Source: Halichondria panicea (Eukaryota; Porifera; Demospongiae; Suberitida; Halichondriidae). Taken from it: DNA of 64,000 bases. This document shows positions 56,162 to 64,000 of the stretch, piece by piece. The notes beneath the pieces were generated by a model. The model saw only the letters and a list, made by a program, of their open reading frames with translations. It did no database searches and was not told the DNA's origin. A program made the position numbers and the translations under genes. Where the stretch lies: contig NC_087384.1 of assembly GCF_963675165.1 (NCBI RefSeq), forward strand, positions 6,559,182-6,623,181, read 5' to 3'. The stretch's first letter is position 1. Every line of letters starts with the position of its first letter.

Positions 56162-59101
56162 TCATGTACGGGTGGTGGTGGTTTGAATAGTTTCGTAAGT
56201 GTTGTCGTCCTCCCTCTGGAAGCTCAGTGGTTGATACGCCCCCTCCTCCTGAGATGTCCCACCCCCTCCAAACGACAGGGGCTCGTACTGATCGTCCTCA
56301 TCATTCTTCCTGATTGGCTCGTACTGTCCCTCTGAATTATTAGCCACGTCTGTCCCAGCGTCTCTTGTCTCAAAGGCCAGGTCTTGGTAGGCTGAGACTT
56401 CTTGTTCTTTGTAAGTCTTGGGAGGGATCAATGGCTGGTAGATCTTCTCACTACTTTGCTGCCCAGGTTGAGTGATGGATGGACTAGCTATCAGCATCAT
56501 TGGCTTTTCCTCTTTTTGTTTTTTGTTCGTTGCAGTCCCTCCACTCGAAGCAAGCACTGGTTTCTCATATCTTATCTCCACCTCTTCTTTGTACACGTGT
56601 CTGCGTGATGTGTCGTTGTTTTGTGGACCACTTCTCAATGTACTACTGCCTTTCTCTTTGAGCTCTATATCTTCAGGAACATCGTACACTGGATCTGCAC
56701 TGCTGCAACAAGTATAAGCAATTGGATACCATCAGGAGTACATTAATGGAAATAAAAAACGTTACCTTTCAGTCTATAGGACTGTATACACAATCAAAAA
56801 TAATGGTGGATCAGTGTTTGCAATGGGTATTACCTTTGTTGACCTTGTTTGCTCGTTTTTCTCTTGTAACAACAACAACAGGTTATGCATGTTATCACAA
56901 TACACAGAAGTAGCAACACTGCTAGCAGTACTCCAGCAGACACAGCTGTCACCAGCTGGTTGCTGTCAGTTTGTGGTTGTTGTGGTTGTTCTGTATAGTG
57001 AATAATAACTATAATATCCTTTCAATGCATTACATATCGTACCAGTATATACTAGCAGTTTGGCTGTCATGACAATAATACATTGATGGAGTCCAACGCC
57101 CACAGAGTTCCCTGCTGAAACACAGCAAGTGTAGTTGGTGTTGGCATCAAGAACAGACACATTCACAGAGGTAATGTATGCTCGTTGTATCTCCACATTG
57201 TGGTGTGTTGATGTGCAGTTGATACTGTAGAACAGGATAGCTTGTCCATAGCTCTCAGCTGGCTCTGTCCAAGTCAGCGTGATGCCGTTAGTGTAGGCCG
57301 AAACTATGGCAACTAATTCTTGTGGTTCAGTAGGAGAACCTGTATAGAAAAATAAATTAGCTTGTTCACACTGTGTCAACATGCCTCGCTCTGTCCTTGC
57401 ATCCACACAAGTGTTATTTCCTTTGCCAACTTGATTAGTGGCAGAGATGCAGCAAGTGTAGTTGGTCAATGGTCGGAGGTTGCTCACAGTCTCTAGTCCA
57501 TCAGCAGTGGTATTCAACCTCACAATAGTTCCATTAGCTTGCAGGCATGTAATGGTGTAGTGGGAGATGATGCCATTGATGGGTTGAGGTCTGGACCACT
57601 TCAGTTGAATGGACTTATATGTGATGCCAGGGATGTTGAGAGCCAGGGGGGCAGTAGGGAGATCTGTATCATACATTCTTTATTGTCTATTACCCATTTA
57701 CACATTTGGTACCTTATAAGACTATATATACTAGGTACATGTACCTGCAGCAGTAGTAGCATTAACACAGCTTGGCGAACTGCTGAAGGTAGTATAATCA
57801 TAATAGTTAAATGCTTGTGCTGTGACACAGCATTCGTATCTTGTGAACACACTCAGTCCAGTCATGTTAACAGCTGTTTCTGTGATGCTGTATATATTTC
57901 TGGTATTGTTTCCACATACCACTGAGTATAGATCAAAGTCGCCATTGATTTGTTCTGGTTCTATCCATTCTATTTGTAGCAAAGTTGGTTGGATCGATGA
58001 AACTGTCACATTTCTTGGAGGGGTAGGACGGGCTATAATTATAGTGAGACAAAAATTAAGTATAATTATATCGATCATGAAAACTCACGTTTTAAAGCAC
58101 ACTCTTGAGGACTTTCTCCAGCACTGTTGCTGCCTGAAACACAGCAGGTGTAGTTGCAACGATAAAAATAATAATCATGTAGGAATGTAGTTATTGAAGT
58201 TGTCTGTCGAGTATTTGTGTAAGAACACGGGTAAGAAAAATTACAGCTTATCCTGTACTCATCAATATCAGTGCAGTTGCTCATGTCTGGAGGTGACCAG
58301 GTCAATTGAATGGAGAACAGGTCAATTACTTCGATTTCCATGTTTGTTGGTTTGTGTGGGACTGAAAAGAAGAATTAGTCAGTGGTCCATACTTCAATCA
58401 ATAGCAAGAGTAGATAAAAGTACTCTTATCTCTACTCTTGTCAATAGCTATAATTATAGGTGTTAATAATTATTGGTGCTTGCAGGATCATTATAGCTAT
58501 GATTGTGACTAACTTTGAGCATGACAAGCCACTCCAGCCGACCGATAATTGTCACAGTAATCTAATGTGTTCAGGGAACAGTTGCTCAGTGTAGCTTCAT
58601 TTCCAGTGCAGTTTACATGGAACTCGTTTATGGGATAATAGTACTCATCTGATACTGATCCTGTGCAACGGATTAGGGTAAGAGCTTTAAAATCGTTAGC
58701 GTAGGTTACAGCTTCAAGTTAAATTGACTTATTATTTAAGCAAACCTCCTTGCTGGCAAAACCCCAGTTGTCGACACACCACTCGTGTCTCTTCAAGCCC
58801 CCATGTTTCTTGACAAGGGGTGTGCCGGCGTCCTTCCACACAAACCTCCACTCTCCCCTCTCTAGAGCTGGGTCCATTAACCAGTCGAACTGTTCCCTCT
58901 GGTTCATCGCAATGTGATGCCCTGATTGAAATATTGCAAAGAGGCTTATATAGAGATCTATAGTACATTGTACAAAGTTACTGGTTCAATTTATAGATCT
59001 AGCAAATAATTTGTGTCACTTTCAACTTACCTCACTGGACAGCAAGCAAATATAAACAAGATTGCAATTGTAATACAGTAAAGCAGTAGCCTCTCAGCCA
59101 T
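56162..59101 (-). CDS. R12: type I receptor, SRCR + 4 FN3 + TM + tail
   Basis: Signal peptide MAERLLLYCITIAILFIFAC, a distinct variant. SRCR exons about 58922-58745 (VRLVNGPSSREGRVEVCVEG, TRVVCRQLGFCQQGG) and 58665-58515 (diverged); FN3 exons about 58365-58090, 58035-57747, 57664-57385 and 57342-57065; TM about 56990-56835, missing several residues after the Cys cluster (KNEQTRSTK) compared with R10; tail about 56705-56162 (YDVPEDIEL, YEKPVL, YQPLIPP, SAYQDL, YEPI-x8-YEPL, YQPL, YETI, ending TTTTRT). Its SRCR and first two FN3 domains are the most diverged among type I, while the tail is nearly identical to R4: different ages of ectodomain and tail. No frame lesion noticed. Confidence 0.8.
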
Positions 59102-59212
59102 GGTTCATCAACTTAATTGTGTTGCAAGATGTTTGCAACTTTGTTTTATTATAGTAGAATGAGGAAACTGGTTTATGACGCAGACCCAGCTATGATTATG
59201 ATTGTGCAACCA

Positions 59213-59279
59213 CTTTATACCATAACAAATGACGTCGTACAGCTCTTGAACGTAATAACCACAATAATGAATATCATTA
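59213..59279 (-). promoter_or_regulatory. R12 promoter: TATA-like box and upstream box
   Basis: Minus-strand TATAAAG at 59213-59219, about 112 bases before the ATG, and TAATGATATTCAT at 59267-59279. Confidence 0.45.
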
Positions 59280-59315
59280 ACACCACTATTATACAACCCA
59301 CACGCTAATCACATG

Positions 59316-62300
59316 CTACACTACTGTAACTCTATGCAATGTTAATGACTGGTAAGTGTTCTCCTCCTGCTTCCTCACCAATGCTTGATAATGGCCCTCC
59401 TCCGAGTTACTCTCTGACTGCATTATTGCACTGCTCGTTAAAGTTTGTCCAGGATCACTAATGCATGTAGATATCGTCTGATAATCGCTAGGCTCTTCAC
59501 GCTTCTTCAATGGCTGGTAGTGGCCTTCAGAATTGTTAGGAACAGGATCAATATTCTTATTCTCACCATCTTTGCTAGCACTGACTGTCACCATCTCGTA
59601 CACACTTTGTTCTGCTCTCTTCACCAACGGTTGGTAATGGTTCTCAGAATCTGTGGCAAATCGTATCTCTCTAGTTTTAAATGCCATTTTCCTAGAGTCT
59701 CTATATTTGAAATGAGAGCTTGATGAACATCGGAGACGTCTTTATCGTAACGTCTTGGTGTGATTAACGGCTGATAAATCTTCTTATCTTCGTCCCCTAA
59801 GTCCGGTGCGTCTTTCCCACTCACCTCGGCTACAAACGCCTCGAGGCCTTGTACAAATGCGTTGTCCAGCAGTTGCGCGTGAGGTGGGACTACAGGCTCA
59901 TCATCGCTCCTTTGTGGGCCTGCACTGACCTGACCCATGATGGCGGTGGCTCTTGAGGGAATGGTTGGTTGATAATTGAAATTCTCAACCATGAAGTCAT
60001 CATCTTCAATATGGTGACTGGTAGGAATAGGAGGAGTTTCTGTGTTCTTTGTAAATTTGAACACATTCTTCTCCTCCTTTGGTAGGGTAGAAATCTTTTT
60101 TGGCTTGTCTGCGTACAATACTGCTGATGTGTTCACTTTCTGTTTTTGTTCGAATGTGTTCACTTTTTGTTCGCTTGTAGTGTCAGGAGATTTGCTCCTG
60201 GTAGTGTGTTGATGCTTGTTTTTAGTACGAGAGTGATTTCTGCCACTATGAAAAATAGCAAGTGATAATGGATGGAAAAAACAGGGCTGTATACACAAAA
60301 CAATTTTTTCACACTGATAGCAATTACTAATAATTATATACTAGTGTTTTTGCAGTGGGTATTACCTTTGAGGACTTTTAAGAGTCACTTGTTTGTTCAT
60401 TTTCCTTGTGTAACAACAGCAACATGTTATGCATGCTATCACAATTCCCAGAAGTAGCAACACTGCAGTTACTACTGCTAGAGCAGATACAACTGTCACC
60501 AGGTTGCCTTGGCTGTTGTCAGATGGTGGTTGTTGTTCTGTAGTGAATAATTATATAACTACAATGCATTTTATATCGTACCAGTGTTTATAGTTGTCAT
60601 GACAATGATACATTGATGGAGTCCAACGCCCACTGAATTCCCTGCTGAAACACAGCAAGTGTAGTTGGTGTTGGCATTAAGACCAGACACTTCCACAGAG
60701 GTAGTGTATGCTCGTGGTATCTCCACACTGCGGTGTGCTGATGTGCAGTTGATACTATAGAACAAGATAGCTTGTCCATAGCTCTCAGCTGGCTCTGTCC
60801 AAGTCAGTGTGATACTGTTAGTGTAGGTCAAAACTGTAGCAACTTCTTGTGGTTCAGTAGGAGGACCTGCATGTATAGAAAGATAAAGATATCACAATAA
60901 CTTATTCATACTGTATCAACATACCTCGCTCTGTCCTTGCATCCATGCACACAAGTGTCATTTCCTTCGCCAGCTTCATTAGTGGCAGAGATACAGCAAG
61001 TGTAGTTGGTCAATGGTTGGAGGTTGCTCACAGTCTCTAGTCCATCAGCAGTGGTATTCAACCTCACAATAGTTCCATCAGCTGGCAGGCATGTAATGGT
61101 GTAGTGGGAGATGGCGCCATTGATGGGTTGTGGTCGGGACCACTCCAGTTGGATGGACTTATATGTGATCTCAGTAACGTTGACAGCCAGAGTGGCAACA
61201 GGGAGATCTGAATTAGTTCATATAAAAATATATTACATAATGTTAGCACACAAAGAATACCTGGAGCAGTTGTAGCATTCACGCAGCTTGGGACACTACG
61301 ATACCAGAGAAATATCACTGTGACACAGCATTCGTATCTTGTGAACAAACTCAGTCCAGTAATGTTAACAGCTGTTTCTGTGATGCTGAGTATATATCTA
61401 GAGCTGACTCTAGGTCTAGTCTGTGTCCCACACACCACATAATATTGACTGTATCGTTCATAGATTTGTTCTGGCTCCAGCCACTCAATCAGCATTGATG
61501 TTTGTGAAGGCTGGACTGTCACGTTTCTTGGAGGGCCGGGCCGAGCTGTACATTTGATAATAATTAGGAACGTAAGAATAATTACGAGTTACTCACGTCC
61601 CTCCACATAGACAGCAGGACCTACTCCAGCACTGTTGTTACCAGAAACACGGCAATAGAAGAAGCAAGAATTGAAATACTCATTATCATAAGGATCATGG
61701 AGTGTCACACTCAATGAATGACTTGAAGTCTCTTCCATGAAATAATAAGACCTATAACACAATAAATCATCGTAACAGGTAATTCTGTAGCCATCCACAT
61801 CGGTACAGTTGCCCATGTCTGGAGGTGACCAGGTTACTTGAATGGAGGAAGAGTTAATCCGAGTGATCTCCACATTTGTTGGCCTTTTAGGGGCTAATAG
61901 AAAAAGGAACATGGTGAGATTTGGGTTAATGCATGTATTCAACACATGACTTACTTGAATAACAAGACACTCCGGCCCCTACGCCGCTGCCACAGTTACT
62001 TGAATAGTATGTCACAGAACACCCGCTCAGTGTAGCTTTATCTCCAGTGCAGTTGACTTCACTGATATCGTATGGAATATAGTCCTGATAACTCTGGTAT
62101 AGTTCTGATAACTCCTGTTACAAAGCGTCCTGTGTAAAGGGAAAGATATTTTAGTTGAGATCTATAGCAAATTATATAGAACTGAGTTCAATGCTTAATC
62201 ACTCACATCAACTAGATTTATAGCAATGGACGTATCAGTTGATAATCCTATACCAACATACCTCCTTGCTGACAAAATCCCAGCTCTCGACACACCACTC

Positions 62301-62638
62301 GAGTCTCTTCAATCCCCCAGGTATCTTGACACGAAGTGTACCACACTGATTCAAAGCAAATGTTCACTCTCCCCTCTCTGGAGTTGGGTCCATCTGCTAA
62401 CCTAACCTCTCCTTCTCTTCCAAAGCAAAAGATTGCCCTGTAATGATGCAGATATGCAAAGCTGACGTAGACTACAGAAGGATTGATGGAGGATCGATCG
62501 TCTACTATTTACTTACTAGATCTACTAGACTAGGTAGCCTATGATTCCAGCTTACCTCACTACTGGACAGCAAGCAAATAGTATGACTATGAAGAAGGTT
62601 GTAATTGTAATACAGCAAGGCAGCACCCTCCCAGCCAT
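59316..62638 (-). pseudogene. R13: type I receptor with a distinct triple-ITAM-like tail, frame broken
   Basis: Signal peptide MAGRVLPCCITITTFFIVIL; SRCR exons about 62428-62262 and 62129-61955; four FN3 exons about 61893-61598, 61547-61262, 61210-60926 and 60870-60590; TM about 60541-60366; tail about 60244-59316. The tail is much longer than in R1-R12, about 300 codons if continuous, with a basic Lys/Ser/Thr-rich first part, KIYQPLITPRR, then three pairs: YQPL-x8-YEMV, YQPL-x8-YQTI and YQAL-x8-YQSL. Lesions: a 16-base tandem duplication in the second SRCR exon (about 62080-62116) giving a stop; a 4-base insertion in FN3-3 (about 60944-60948); and a shift near an A-run (59687-59690) that puts the three pairs out of frame with the upstream tail. 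Its promoter is also lost at a palindromic junction. Remnants at 20870-21065, 22372-22427 and 51665-51860 show this tail type was once commoner. Confidence 0.78.
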
Positions 62639-62709
62639 GGTTGTTGCTTTGTGGTAGATGTGTAACTTACACATCTACCACAAAGCAACAACCATGGCTG
62701 GGAGGGTGC
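62623..62709. repeat. Perfect 43-base palindrome at the R13 start codon
   Basis: Arms 62623-62665 and 62667-62709 with a one-base centre. The left arm holds the R13 ATG and first codons; the right arm is its exact mirror. Beyond it N sequence begins, so the palindrome marks a rearrangement junction or an assembly join. Confidence 0.92.
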
Positions 62710-64000
62710 CAGTTGCTAGGGCTACCCCACCTCAAAATAAATGAGGTAGGGCTCAGGTTTGTTGCAGACAGCCATGGTGGAGCACTAGGGGGAGCTGTGT
62801 AGACAAGAATTAAGGAAATATACTAGCCCTTTACACTCGGGGTTTGAAGGCTTACCTATGGTCACAGTGGTAGAACTGTTTAATTTGAGCTCCGACCAGC
62901 CACACTGTTAGCGCTCACATAGAAAGTGTATGTTGTGAGTGTCAAGCCATTGATTGTTAAACTTGTCGATGTAGTTTGCATTTCCTGGTTATTGTAGGAT
63001 ACCCGATATCCAGTTATATAGTAGTAGTTCGTTGATGGGTGTGACCACGATATTTGAACTGATTGTGGACTCTGAATAGTTCCCCGCACAGAATTAGGTC
63101 TACCTGGAACAGCTGCAGTGTGGAGAATAAGAGTTGGATTACTGACCTGATACAATGTAATCTCCTTACACAAAGAAGTGCATCTTGAAGAGCTACTTCC
63201 AGCACTGTTGTAGCTTCAGATGCAGCATCGATAGTTGCAGCTAGTAACATCAGCAGCAGAATAAATAGTGAAATTGGTTTGTATTAAACCAGGACACCCA
63301 GGAGCTGTACAGGTGACTCTATATAGCCATCGATATTTCTGCAGCTGCTTGTACTTGGATAAGACCACGTGAGACTAAATAAGATAGAACTGAGAATACT
63401 TATTGAAGGGTTTGATAGAGAATTTGGAGCTGTGCATAGAGTATGAAATGAATTTATGATTACAGCTCTGTATAGCATGGGAACATCTAGCTAGTGAAGA
63501 CTCACTATTAACATATCGACATCCAACACAACAGCTTGTGAGCATGAACCAATAAGGGACATAACACTGCAAGAACTCAGATCACTCTCATGTCCAGTAT
63601 ACAGTCAACTTCCTTGAAATAGCTAGAATTGTACGGAGTAGATGTGATATCTGCAAACATGTAATATTATAATAAAACCGCATTAATTAACCTATATAGT
63701 CTAACTGACAACTGGGTCCACAGTAATCCAATTGTCTGCATACAACATAAGCCAGGCCTATCGAGCGGGTACAAATGCTGTACCACGTCTCAGCTCCGTT
63801 GCATACCTCTACCCTCCCAGTTGTAGGCCAGGTGTTGTCTTTTAATCTGACGTCATTTATCGTACACCCTTTGCAACTTCTAAAAAAGAAACTATGCAAA
63901 CTCAACACGAAGACAGTACAATATGCTATAGATACACTGTAACTAAGTGCATTTTACCATTAACTTAATCACCGTTTCTCTACCACGCTGAAACTAGAAC
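62710..64000 (-). pseudogene. N: paralogue of M, SRCR + FN3, truncated and frameshifted
   Basis: First SRCR half about 63895-63700 (INDVRLKDNTWPTTGRVEVC, YSICTRSIGLAYVVCRQLDY); the second half (about 63650-63490) reads FKEVDC and continues as TGHESDLSSCSVMS only after removing two bases near 63595-63604. FN3 pieces follow at about 63440-63180 and 63115-62860 (PGRPNSVRGTIQSPQSVQIS). The latter hits a stop after AGRSSN where a shift restores LNSSTTVTIG. The gene ends at the palindrome 62623-62709 within the next FN3. No signal-peptide exon is seen before the window edge. Same order and same truncation style as M, which lies right of R5. Confidence 0.7.

Noticed and set aside
1..64000. tRNA, rRNA or snRNA genes
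   Set aside because: No tRNA-like box A/B pair with a foldable cloverleaf and no rRNA-like stretch was noticed while reading; a covariance-model search was not possible.

Overview
The window is eukaryotic: split genes with GT-AG introns, CA and AT microsatellites, many small inverted-repeat transposons and no bacterial-style operons. The extracellular domain mix (SRCR, nidogen-like NIDO, fibronectin III), compact introns and AT-leaning sequence suggest an early-branching animal, most likely a demosponge. That assignment is inference; no species marker was found.

Positions 1-5538 (+ strand) hold the 3' part of a centriole gene, CENPJ/CPAP (SAS-4): a Ser/Thr-rich region, a coiled coil and the C-terminal TCP10/G-box beta-repeat. 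Its true 5' end lies left of the window.

Positions 5835-62638 (- strand) hold thirteen head-to-tail type I membrane receptor genes, called R1-R13 here in coordinate order. They share a signal-peptide exon, SRCR exons, FN3 exons, one transmembrane exon with a Cys-rich juxtamembrane stretch, and one long cytoplasmic-tail exon rich in tyrosine motifs. Two ectodomain plans alternate on nearly the same tail. Type I (SRCR plus four FN3) is R1, R4, R5, R10, R12 and R13. Type II (SRCR, NIDO, then two to five FN3) is R2, R3, R6, R7, R8, R9 and R11. Type II splits into IIb (SRCR and first NIDO half in one exon: R2, R6, R8) and IIc (SRCR in separate exons: R3, R7, R9, R11). Two truncated relatives, M (24920-27023) and N (62710 to the right edge), have a different SRCR/FN3 set and carry frameshifts.

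The array grew by segmental duplication. IIc genes with their 5' flanks recur at R3, R9 and R11, and a piece of CENPJ plus the flank of R1 recurs left of R6 (31585-32203). Several copies look broken: R2 (element inside an FN3 exon, lost splice donor), R7 and R9 (single net indels) and R13 (three frame lesions and loss of its promoter at a palindromic junction). R1 joins cleanly in nine exons to 745 residues, and no lesion was noticed in the others.

The functional reading is inference. The tails carry ITAM-like pairs, YxxL/I-x8-YxxL/I, conserved in all twelve main tails and tripled in R13, plus a YDVP-type SH2 site and one ITIM-type site. A clustered, duplicating family with variable ectodomains and phosphotyrosine tails is what one would expect of innate-recognition or self/non-self receptors. 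No experimental support is visible in sequence alone. Region 27024-32202 is a gene-poor graveyard of pseudogene remnants and small transposons.
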